A DNA stretch of 64,000 nt. Origin: Betaproteobacteria bacterium. Lineage in GTDB: Bacteria > Pseudomonadota > Gammaproteobacteria > Burkholderiales > Burkholderiaceae_C. The notes below the pieces were generated by a model that worked only from the letters and a program-made list of their open reading frames with translations, was not told the origin of the DNA and did no database searches. A program made the translations under genes and the position numbers. Location: assembly GCA_016704535.1 (NCBI GenBank), contig JADIZZ010000010.1, positions 62,001-126,000 of the forward strand, written 5' to 3'. Position 1 is the stretch's first letter. Every line of letters starts with the position of its first letter. Below, one piece after another: positions 24,841-31,945 of the stretch.

Positions 24841-24872
24841 AAACAACAAAGCCCGACCTTGTGGGCCGGGCT
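24841..24872 (-). terminator. Terminator of tRNA-Phe supplied by the element
   Basis: On the minus strand AGCCCG (24872-24867) pairs with CGGGCT (24855-24850). It is followed by TTTGTTGTTT, a typical intrinsic terminator shortly after the tRNA 3' end. Confidence 0.72.
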
Positions 24873-24888
24873 AAGTGCTTGATTCTTA

Positions 24889-24964
24889 TGGTGGCCTGGG
24901 GCGGAATCGAACCACCGACACGCGGATTTTCAATCCGCTGCTCTACCAACTGAGCTACCAGGCC
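24889..24964 (-). tRNA. tRNA-Phe (GAA)
   Basis: This 76-nt tRNA has an encoded CCA end. The acceptor stem GGCCTGG/CCAGGCC is perfect. The D-arm has AGCTCAGTTGGTAGAGC, the anticodon stem is GCGGA/TCCGC with loop TTGAAAA (anticodon GAA), and the T-loop is GTTCGATTC. Its 3' 46 bases (24889-24934) are the attR repeat, so integration has kept the gene intact. Confidence 0.97.
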
Positions 24965-25022
24965 AGTCGAGCCCGAAAGTATAGCAGCGCGGTACCCCCT
25001 CACTGCCAGGCCGCGGTGCCCT

Positions 25023-25700
25023 TCAGACCATGCCGCGCCTGTTGCGCGACAGGTCCACGCCCAGCTGCTTGAGCTTGCGGTAGAGGTGCGTGCGCTCCAG
25101 CCCGGTCTTCTCGGCCACGCGCGTCATGCTGCCGCCTTCCTGTGCAAGGTGGAACTCGAAGTAGCTCTTCTCGAAGGCATCGCGCGCCTCGCGCAACGGG
25201 CGGTCGAGGTCGAAGCTCTGTTCGGCACGCGGGCCTTCGGCCACTGGCGGCGGCAGCGGGCCGCCGTGGTGCGGTAGCACGGCACCGTCGCCGGGCACCG
25301 GGGTGTCGCCGCGCATTGCGGCGGCCAGGCGCTGCGCGGGCTTCACCAGCGCCTGCTCCACTGCGCGCAGCAGCTTCTGCAGCGTGATGGGCTTTTCCAG
25401 GAAGGCGCTGGCACCGTATTTCGTGGCTTCCACTGCGGTGTCGATGGTGCCGTGGCCGCTCATCATGATGACCGGCATGCTCAGCTGACCGCTCGCGCTC
25501 CACTCCTTCAGCAGCGTCACGCCGTCGACGTCGGGCATCCAGATGTCCAGCAGCACGAGGTCGGGCCGCAGCATCTCGCGCACGGTGCGCGCCTGTGCGG
25601 CGTCTTCGGCCAGTTCGACCGTGTGACCCTCGTCGGTCAATATCTCCGAGAGCAGGGCGCGGATCCCCAACTCGTCGTCGACTACCAGGATAGTTGCCAT
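25023..25700 (-). CDS. NtrX-like response regulator lacking the AAA+ domain
   Basis: This 225-residue protein has an N-terminal receiver domain (phospho-acceptor Asp in LVLLDIWMPD, conserved Lys in FLEKPITLQK). A variable Pro-rich linker follows, then a C-terminal Fis-type helix-turn-helix (MTRVAEKTGLERTHLYRKLK). NtrX proper has a sigma-54-activating AAA+ domain between these parts; it is absent here, as in the short form common in Burkholderiales, so it cannot activate sigma-54 directly. ATG 25700 starts the receiver. It lies 13 bp after the kinase gene and is almost certainly its partner. Confidence 0.9.
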   Translation of the reverse strand: MATILVVDDELGIRALLSEILTDEGHTVELAEDAAQARTVREMLRPDLVLLDIWMPDVDGVTLLKEWSASGQLSMPVIMMSGHGTIDTAVEATKYGASAFLEKPITLQKLLRAVEQALVKPAQRLAAAMRGDTPVPGDGAVLPHHGGPLPPPVAEGPRAEQSFDLDRPLREARDAFEKSYFEFHLAQEGGSMTRVAEKTGLERTHLYRKLKQLGVDLSRNRRGMV

Positions 25701-25713
25701 ACGTTCTAGTGCG

Positions 25714-28035
25714 TCACGCTGCCAGGGGTTTGGAGGTACCGGCTTCGGCCGGCCCCTCTCGCAGGCCGGCCGGCGTTGCGGCGAAGTTGGAAAATGATAG
25801 CGAAACGCGGGCCCCGGTGACCGGGCCGTCGGGCTCATCGCCCTCGTGCAGGTTGGCCGCGCGCAATCGGGCGCCGTGTTCGTCGGCAATCTTCTTCACC
25901 ACCGCCAGCCCCAGGCCCGTGCCCTTGGCCTTGGTGGTGACGTAAGGCTCGAACGCGCGCTTGAGCACCTTGTCGGCAAAGCCTGGCCCATTGTCGATCA
26001 CCGTCAGCCGCACCGCACGCAATTCGCTGTGCTCGCCGCGCGCAGCGCTGGTGATCAACTCCACCTGCCCGTCGGGCCGGTCGGCCACCGCGTCCAGGCC
26101 GTTCTGCACCAGGTTGTGGATGACCTGGCGCAGCTGCGTGGCGTCGCCCAGAATGTGTGGCAGCTCGGGTTCGAGCCGGGCCACGAGCAGCCCATTGTCC
26201 AGTGCCTGCCCGTACAGCGCCAGCACTTCTGAGGCCAGTTCGCCCAGGTCCAGCGGCTTCATCTGCCCAGCGGGCAGGCGCGCGTAGTCGCGAAACTCGT
26301 TGACCAGGGTCTGCATCGCCTGCACCTGGTTGACGATGGTGGCCACGCTGCGCGCCAGCAGCGCCTGGTCGGCGCCTTCGAGCTTGTGGCCCAGGCGGTG
26401 CTGCAGCCGCTCGGCCGAAAGCTGGATAGGCGTGAGCGGGTTCTTGATCTCGTGAGCCAGCCGCCGCGCCACCTCTGCCCAGGCGGCGCTGCGCTGGGCC
26501 GAGACGACTTCGCTGATGTCGTCGAACACCATCAGGTGCGCTCCCGGCCGCTGCTGCGCAGCAACGGCCTGGGGGCCCGTGTCCGGAAGGGTCGCGCCGC
26601 GGACCAGCAGCGTCAGCGTGCTGCCGTCGGCGCGCTTGAGGTCGAAGCTCTCCTGCCACTGGTCGCGCTCGCCGGCCTCGGGGCTGGTGGCAAGCAGTTC
26701 GAAACGCTGCTCGACGCCGTGCGCGAAGTCCTGCAGATCGGGCAGTTCCGACAGCCGCTTGCCACGCCAGCCGGCCAGCGGGCGCTGCAGGATGCGCGTG
26801 GCGCCCGGGTTGACGGTGTCGATGCGGCCTTCGCGGTCGAAGACGATGACGCCGGCGGTCAGTGTGTCCAGGATGGTCTGCAGTCGCGTTCGCGCGCCCT
26901 CCAGCTGATGCATGCCGCGCTGCACCTGGGTGCGCGCGTCGGCCACCTGGGCCGTCATCGCTGCGAAGCTGCGCGTCAGGCCGCCGAGCTCGTCGCCGCT
27001 GGTGAACACGGGCTTGGCAGTCAGGTCGCCGGCCGCCACCTGGCGCACGCCGTCGGCCAGCAGCAGCAGCGGCTTGGCGAGCTGGTTGCCCAGCACGATG
27101 GCCAGCAGCACGGACGCGAAGACGGCCAGGATCAGCGCCAGCGTCAGCGTGCCCACGTACATGCGACGCAGGCTGTCGCGGGCAAGGAAACGCTGCTGGT
27201 ATTCGCTGTACGCGGCCTGCACCGCCAGCGCGTTGGTGGCCAGCGCCCGCGGCATGGGCTGCACGATCATCAGGTAGCGCTCAGCGCTGCCGGCCAGCGA
27301 GATCGATGTGCGGGGCACCCGCGCCAGCGCGCGCACACGCGGGCCGGCGCTGCCCGGGGCCAGCGTCTCCTCGTCCAGCCCTTCCACGACGCTGGCCGCG
27401 CCTTCGGCACGCGCCTGGCGCAGCAGGTGGGCGCTGGGGCGTTCAGGTGGGCCGGCGTCGGCGCTGCCGCCGGCGGCGAACAACACCTGCCCGTTGCCGC
27501 TGACCAGAGAGGCTTCGCTGGCGCCCAGCTGCTCGCGCAGCCGCTCCAGCGCCAGTGGCGCCACTGCAGTGCCGGCGTCGGCCAGGCGTTCGGCCCCCAC
27601 GCGCGCCTTGCCAACGAGGTCGGTAGTCAGCGTGTCCAGCGTGCCGCGGCCCAGGGCCAGGCCGGCGTCCAGCGCGCCGGCCACCTTGACGTCGAACCAG
27701 GCCGCGATGCTGCGGCTGGCGAACTGGTAGCTCACGGTGTAGATCACCAGCCCGGGCAGCAGCCCCACCAGCGCGAAGATGCCGGCCAGCTTGATGAGCA
27801 GCCGGCTGCCGAACTTGCCGCGTTGCACACGCACGGCCAGTCGCAGCGCGACGATGGCGATGACCAGCGTCAGCAGCACGGCCACCGCCACGTTGACCCA
27901 GAACAGCCAGACGAAGTGACGTTCGTAGAAACCGCCACCTTGCGCGCTGAAGGAGACGACGAAGGCCAGCACCAGCGCAGAACCGGTGGCGGCGACGATG
28001 GCGACGATCCAGGCCCAGCGGGCCGAGGTGTTCAT
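25714..28035 (-). CDS. NtrY-like membrane sensor histidine kinase
   Basis: This 773-residue kinase has three N-terminal membrane segments, a long periplasmic region (about residues 120-300) and another span. A HAMP domain (LAKPLLLLADGVRQVAAGDL), a PAS domain (DTLTAGVIVFDREGRIDTVN) and the catalytic core follow. The phospho-accepting His is in RRLAHEIKNPLTP. The ATP-binding boxes are NLVQNGLDAV, DNGPGFAD and GTGLGLAVVKK. It belongs to the NtrY group, often linked to nitrogen or redox sensing. It is downstream of rsmB and the DUF4390 gene on the same strand. Confidence 0.93.
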   Translation of the reverse strand: MNTSARWAWIVAIVAATGSALVLAFVVSFSAQGGGFYERHFVWLFWVNVAVAVLLTLVIAIVALRLAVRVQRGKFGSRLLIKLAGIFALVGLLPGLVIYTVSYQFASRSIAAWFDVKVAGALDAGLALGRGTLDTLTTDLVGKARVGAERLADAGTAVAPLALERLREQLGASEASLVSGNGQVLFAAGGSADAGPPERPSAHLLRQARAEGAASVVEGLDEETLAPGSAGPRVRALARVPRTSISLAGSAERYLMIVQPMPRALATNALAVQAAYSEYQQRFLARDSLRRMYVGTLTLALILAVFASVLLAIVLGNQLAKPLLLLADGVRQVAAGDLTAKPVFTSGDELGGLTRSFAAMTAQVADARTQVQRGMHQLEGARTRLQTILDTLTAGVIVFDREGRIDTVNPGATRILQRPLAGWRGKRLSELPDLQDFAHGVEQRFELLATSPEAGERDQWQESFDLKRADGSTLTLLVRGATLPDTGPQAVAAQQRPGAHLMVFDDISEVVSAQRSAAWAEVARRLAHEIKNPLTPIQLSAERLQHRLGHKLEGADQALLARSVATIVNQVQAMQTLVNEFRDYARLPAGQMKPLDLGELASEVLALYGQALDNGLLVARLEPELPHILGDATQLRQVIHNLVQNGLDAVADRPDGQVELITSAARGEHSELRAVRLTVIDNGPGFADKVLKRAFEPYVTTKAKGTGLGLAVVKKIADEHGARLRAANLHEGDEPDGPVTGARVSLSFSNFAATPAGLREGPAEAGTSKPLAA

Positions 28036-28051
28036 CCTGGTGCGGTCTGCA

Positions 28052-28660
28052 TCATGGTGTGCCGAGTTCGACCTTCAGCACACGCGACGCACCCACCGCC
28101 CATTCGCCCTGGCCGCCCAGGCCGAACTGCATGGGTCCAGGCAGTTGCGTAGTGTCCAGCCGGTAGCTGAATTCGACGTAGTAGCTCTTGTCGACGTCCA
28201 GCTGCGACAGGTCGGCCAGCTTCCAGCCGGCGCTGCGTGAGGCGATGGCCAGCGCCTCGCTGAGCGACGGAAAGGTCTGGTTCAGTCCGCCCAGGCCGAC
28301 GCGCCACGAGCCCGTCAGCGGCTGGTAGGCCACGCGCCAGGAGCGCGACACACGCGCCACGCGCTCGTCGCGCCAATACCAGCGGTCGCGCAGCAGGCGT
28401 GCCTCGGCCACGAAGTAGATCGGCACGCCGCGCTGCAGGGCCTCTTCCACCGTGCGTGGCAGGCTGACGCGGGCCGTGAAATCGAGTGTCAGTGCACCTT
28501 CGAAGCGTTGTACCTGCAGCGTGGCCAGCTCGACGCCCTGCGCGCGGGCCGCCGTGGCCGTGGCCAGGGTCAGCGCCAGCAGCGAAGCACCCAGCGCAAG
28601 CCGCAACCACCCCTGCAGCAGGCCCTGCATGGTGAAGCGGCGGACCGACGGCAGGGGCAT
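28052..28660 (-). CDS. DUF4390 family exported protein
   Basis: This is a protein of about 200 residues with a signal peptide ending ATAARAQG. The domain begins VELATLQVQRFEGALTLDF and includes GVPIYFVAEARLLRDRWYW, SRSWRVAYQPLTGSWRV and KSYYVEFSYRLDTTQLPGP. DUF4390 proteins sit between rsmB and ntrY in many betaproteobacteria and may act with the kinase at the envelope. Function is unknown. The ATG at 28660 is used; the ATG at 28630 starts the signal peptide more tightly and is a good alternative. Confidence 0.88.
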   Translation of the reverse strand: MPLPSVRRFTMQGLLQGWLRLALGASLLALTLATATAARAQGVELATLQVQRFEGALTLDFTARVSLPRTVEEALQRGVPIYFVAEARLLRDRWYWRDERVARVSRSWRVAYQPLTGSWRVGLGGLNQTFPSLSEALAIASRSAGWKLADLSQLDVDKSYYVEFSYRLDTTQLPGPMQFGLGGQGEWAVGASRVLKVELGTP

Positions 28661-28683
28661 GGGGCGAGGTGGCGGGTGGTGCT

Positions 28684-30057
28684 CTAAGGGCTGCGAGCCT
28701 TCTGGATCAGCGCGTAGAAAAAGCCGTCCTGCAGCGCGACGCCGCGGCCCAGGGCTCCCAAGGCGGCATTGTCGGGCAGCGGCAGCAGATGCCCCGGCGA
28801 CTGGGGTTGCAGCAGTGCCGAGCCAGGGGGCTGCCGTTGCAAAAACGCGTCGATCTGCTGGCGACCTTCGGCCGGAAAGATCGAACACGTGGCGTACAGC
28901 AGCCGCCCGCCCGGCGCCAGCAGCGGCCACAGCGCGTCCAGCAGTTCGGACTGGATGCGCGACAGCGCCTGGATGTCGTCGGGCCGGCGCAGCCAGCGCA
29001 CGTCGGGGTGGCGGCGCACGATGCCGCTGGCCGTGCAGGGCGCGTCGAGAAGGATGGCGTCGAAAAGCCTGCCGTCCCACCAGGTTTGCGGCAGGCGGCC
29101 GTCGCCGGCCTTAAGCTCGGCCTTCAGCTGCAGGCGGTTCAGGTTGTCCTGCACGCGCGCCAGGCGCACGGGGTCGCTGTCCAGCGCCAGCAGGTCGAGT
29201 TCGGCCAGCTCCAGCAGGTGCGCGGTCTTGCCACCGGGGGCGGCGCAGGCGTCGAGCACGCGGGCCTGGGGCTTGAGGTTCGCGCCGTCGACAAGCAGGC
29301 GTGCGGCGCGCTGCGCGGCGGCGTCCTGCACGCTGACCTCGCCTTCGGCAAAGCCCGGCAACTGGTTGACGGCGCAGGGCTGGGCCAACACCACGGCCTG
29401 GCCGCCCAGTGCGGGATCGTCCAGCAGCGTGGCGGCGCGGCCCAGCGAAGCCAGTCCACCAACGTAGTTTGCACCGGTGCCGCGGCGGGCGTTCACGCGC
29501 AGCGTCATGGGCGGGCGCTGGTTGGCGCTGGCCAGCAGGGCCTGCCAGTGCTGGGGCCAGTCGTGCTTCACGCGTTCCACCCACCACAGCGGGTGGTTGT
29601 AGGCGCCCAAAGCGCTGTGGCGCGCGGCGGTCACCAAGGCGTCGCGTTCACGCAGGAAGCGCCGCAGCACGGCGTTGATGAAATTCGCCGCCGCCGGTGT
29701 GCGCACACGCGCAGCACCAACGGCCTGATCCACAAGTGTGTGCTCGGCATAAGGCGGCGGGCCCTCGCCTTCCACCGGCCACAGCAGTGCCAGCGCGGTG
29801 ACGAGCAGCGCGTCAACCGCCGGTGGCGGGGTCTTGGGCGCCAGCATCGCGCGCACCTCGGTCGCGCTGCCCAGCCAGCGCAGCGTGTGGAAGCTGAGCG
29901 ACTGCACGCCGGGGCGCAGTTCGGCAGGGCAGCGCGACAACACGTCGGTGAGTGACTTGCCGCCACGCACGGCCTGCACCGCGTCGGCGGTGTGCTCGAG
30001 CAGGCGCGCCAGTGGCGGCGCGCCGTGGCCGGAGGTCGGCAGAGGTGACGGGCTCAT
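28684..30057 (-). CDS. rsmB: 16S rRNA (cytosine-967-C5)-methyltransferase
   Basis: This 457-residue enzyme methylates C967 of 16S rRNA using SAM. An N-terminal NusB-like RNA-binding domain (about residues 10-150) precedes the methyltransferase. SAM motif I is LDACAAPGGKTAHLLEL. The two catalytic-site cysteines are in LLDAPCTASG and YATCSIFPAEGR. The ATG at 30057 gives the usual length; the long open frame upstream is unrelated. It is divergent from folE and heads the operon leading to DUF4390 and the NtrYX-like pair. Confidence 0.94.
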   Translation of the reverse strand: MSPSPLPTSGHGAPPLARLLEHTADAVQAVRGGKSLTDVLSRCPAELRPGVQSLSFHTLRWLGSATEVRAMLAPKTPPPAVDALLVTALALLWPVEGEGPPPYAEHTLVDQAVGAARVRTPAAANFINAVLRRFLRERDALVTAARHSALGAYNHPLWWVERVKHDWPQHWQALLASANQRPPMTLRVNARRGTGANYVGGLASLGRAATLLDDPALGGQAVVLAQPCAVNQLPGFAEGEVSVQDAAAQRAARLLVDGANLKPQARVLDACAAPGGKTAHLLELAELDLLALDSDPVRLARVQDNLNRLQLKAELKAGDGRLPQTWWDGRLFDAILLDAPCTASGIVRRHPDVRWLRRPDDIQALSRIQSELLDALWPLLAPGGRLLYATCSIFPAEGRQQIDAFLQRQPPGSALLQPQSPGHLLPLPDNAALGALGRGVALQDGFFYALIQKARSP

Positions 30058-30172
30058 CCAGGGCAGTCTAGCCGCGCCCGCTCCGGTGCTGGCTCTGGCG
30101 CATGCCCTGGTGGCCACACGGCCAGGCTTGCCGGCGCACAATGCGCCTCTTCTTCCCCGCCTCACTGGACGC

Positions 30173-30925
30173 ATGGCCCGCATCCCTGCCCAACCCGCCG
30201 ACGCCGCCGCGCCCATCTTCCGTACCGAGGAAGAGTTGGCCGCACTGCCCGCCAGCCAGCGCATTCGCTACCGCCTGGTGCAGGCCCACCGGCGCCATCA
30301 CGCCAACGACAACATCGCCGCCTTCATCCGCGAAGGTGAGCTCGCCGAACTGAAGGCCGAGGTGGCGGCCAAGCTGCAGGACGTGCTGCAGGCGCTGGTG
30401 ATCGACACCGACAGCGACCACAACACGAACGAGACCGCGCAGCGCGTGGCCAAGATGTACCTGGAAGAGGTGTTCCGCGGCCGTTACGTGCCAATGCCCA
30501 GCGTCACCGAGTTCCCGAACGTCGAGCGCTTGAACGAGCTGATGATCGTCGGCCCCATCACCGTGCGCAGCGCCTGCAGCCATCACATGTGCCCGATCTT
30601 CGGCAAGGTGTGGATAGGCATCCTGCCCAACGAGCACAGCAACCTCATCGGCCTGTCCAAGTACGCGCGCATCGCCGACTGGATCATGAGCCGGCCGCAG
30701 ATCCAGGAAGAGGCCGTGACGATGCTGGCGAACGAGCTTCAAGAGCGCGTCCGCCCCGACGGCCTGGCCATCGTGATGGAGGCCGACCACTTCTGCATGC
30801 ACTGGCGCGGCGTGAAGGACACCGACAGCGCGATGGTCAACAGCGTGATGCGGGGCGCCTTCCTGAAGGACGCCAACCTGCGCCGCGAGTTCCTCTCGCT
30901 CCTGCCGCGCAAGCAGCAGAACTGA
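30173..30925 (+). CDS. folE: GTP cyclohydrolase I
   Basis: This 250-residue enzyme converts GTP to 7,8-dihydroneopterin triphosphate, the first step of folate synthesis. Zinc ligands are visible: Cys and His in SACSHHMCPIFG and the later Cys-containing ADHFCMHWRGVKD. DSDHNTNETAQRVAKMYLEE and ANELQERVRPDGLAI match the family core. An N-terminal extension of about 50 residues is longer than in E. coli FolE. No clear ribosome site is seen. It stands 23 bp before the BLUF gene on the same strand. Confidence 0.95.
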   Translation: MARIPAQPADAAAPIFRTEEELAALPASQRIRYRLVQAHRRHHANDNIAAFIREGELAELKAEVAAKLQDVLQALVIDTDSDHNTNETAQRVAKMYLEEVFRGRYVPMPSVTEFPNVERLNELMIVGPITVRSACSHHMCPIFGKVWIGILPNEHSNLIGLSKYARIADWIMSRPQIQEEAVTMLANELQERVRPDGLAIVMEADHFCMHWRGVKDTDSAMVNSVMRGAFLKDANLRREFLSLLPRKQQN

Positions 30926-30948
30926 ACACGATTCCCGAGGGCTTTTCC

Positions 30949-31374
30949 ATGCTCGTCAGACTTCTCTACGCCAGCCGCGCCGTGCCGGCCATCGATCAGG
31001 AAGAACTGGTCGCCATCCTGCGCAAGAGCAAGGCCAACAACCCCGACATCGGCGTGACCGGTGTGCTCTGTTTCAGCGAAGGCATCTTCCTGCAGGTGCT
31101 GGAAGGCGGGCGCGACGCCGTCAACACGCTCTACAACCGCATCGCCACCGACAGCCGCCACACCGACGTGACGCTGTTGTGCTACGAGGAAATCGGCGAG
31201 CGCCGCTTCGCTGGCTGGAGCATGGGCCAAGTGAACATGTCGCGGCTGAACCCGGCGCTGTTGCTGAAGTATTCCGAGCGGCCCATGCTCGACCCCTTCA
31301 CGGTGTCGGGCCGCGTCTCGCTGGCGCTGTTCGAGGAACTGATGGCCACGGCCTCCATCGTCGGCCAGTCCTGA
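30949..31374 (+). CDS. BLUF-domain blue-light photoreceptor
   Basis: This 141-residue stand-alone BLUF protein binds FAD and senses blue light. All key residues are at canonical spacing: Tyr7 (LLYASR), Asn31, Gln49 (FLQVLEG), Trp90 and Met92 (GWSMGQV). No catalytic output domain is attached, so it must signal by binding a partner through its C-terminal helices. It follows folE closely and may be co-transcribed. The partner is not evident; the HD-GYP and EAL proteins at 60-63 kb are possible only by analogy. Confidence 0.94.
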   Translation: MLVRLLYASRAVPAIDQEELVAILRKSKANNPDIGVTGVLCFSEGIFLQVLEGGRDAVNTLYNRIATDSRHTDVTLLCYEEIGERRFAGWSMGQVNMSRLNPALLLKYSERPMLDPFTVSGRVSLALFEELMATASIVGQS

Positions 31375-31387
31375 ACACTCACCGGGC

Positions 31388-31855
31388 GTGATCGCTGTCC
31401 TGCGTCCACGCACCCTCACCGGCGCGGACCTGCTGCGCCTGGTTGCGCTGCTGCTGGCGGTGGCGCTGCTGCTGCAGGGCCTGCTGGCCGCACAGGCGCG
31501 AGGCCTCGGCCCGCTGCACCGGCACCGCACCGTCGTGGCTGCCGAGGCCGTGTGGCCGAAGGCTGTGCTGAAGCATGGCGCGACTTCAACCGGCCGGCAT
31601 CACCGCGATCACGCACACGACCACGCCGAACGCCATGTCCATGCGGTCGACGATGCCACGGTGTTGCCGGCCGAACTGGCTGAACCCCTCTTCGATGCCG
31701 CGGCCTTCGCGCTCGCCGCGGCGCTGGCGCTGGCGGCCGCCACGTGCACGCATGTCCTGGCCGACAGCCGCCGGCATGTCTGGCGTGCTGCGCGCGCCTG
31801 GGCCTGGTGCCCGGTGCTGACACTGCCGCAGCGGCGGCCACCCCGAAGGGCCTGA
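31388..31855 (+). CDS. His-rich membrane-associated hypothetical protein
   Basis: This 155-residue protein starts at GTG. A hydrophobic N-terminal segment (LLRLVALLLAVALLLQGLL) is followed by a histidine-rich stretch, RHHRDHAHDHAERHVHAVDD, and then an Ala-rich hydrophobic segment and a basic tail. Such His clusters bind Zn, Ni, Co or Cu. It sits 90 bp upstream of a TonB-dependent receptor on the same strand, hinting at shared metal traffic. I do not recognise the family. Confidence 0.6.
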   Translation: MIAVLRPRTLTGADLLRLVALLLAVALLLQGLLAAQARGLGPLHRHRTVVAAEAVWPKAVLKHGATSTGRHHRDHAHDHAERHVHAVDDATVLPAELAEPLFDAAAFALAAALALAAATCTHVLADSRRHVWRAARAWAWCPVLTLPQRRPPRRA

Positions 31856-31945
31856 AACGGCCGGCCCGGGCCCCGGGCTGGTCGGGATGAGCGTCTGCAA
31901 CGTCGGGCCCGTGGGCCCGCGCATCCATTTCAGGAGTTTCCTTCC

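Larger units (their letters stand above)
24493..24888. other. Right end of the element, no gene
   Basis: These 396 bases contain the promoter region of PEP-CTERM gene 3, the right arm sites (24811-24834) and the tRNA terminator hairpin. No coding sequence is supported. Confidence 0.6.
14136..24934 (+). mobile_element. 10.8-kb integrative element in tRNA-Phe with split primase/helicase and PEP-CTERM cargo
   Basis: The element is bounded by perfect 46-bp direct repeats. The right copy is the 3' part of an intact tRNA-Phe gene and the left copy is a tRNA fragment. It carries a tyrosine recombinase at the left end, an overlapping operon of small replication-type genes (16.7-20.8 kb) and three PEP-CTERM genes (21.0-24.5 kb). 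No relaxase, type IV secretion, capsid or large terminase gene is present. It is therefore best described as a satellite-like or mobilisable integrative element whose transfer would depend on a helper. Near-identical tandem 9-mers near both ends support intact boundaries. Confidence 0.9.

Noticed and set aside
14136..24934. Integrative conjugative element or prophage
   Set aside because: No relaxase, type IV secretion, capsid, tail or large terminase gene is present, so only a satellite-like or mobilisable status is supported.
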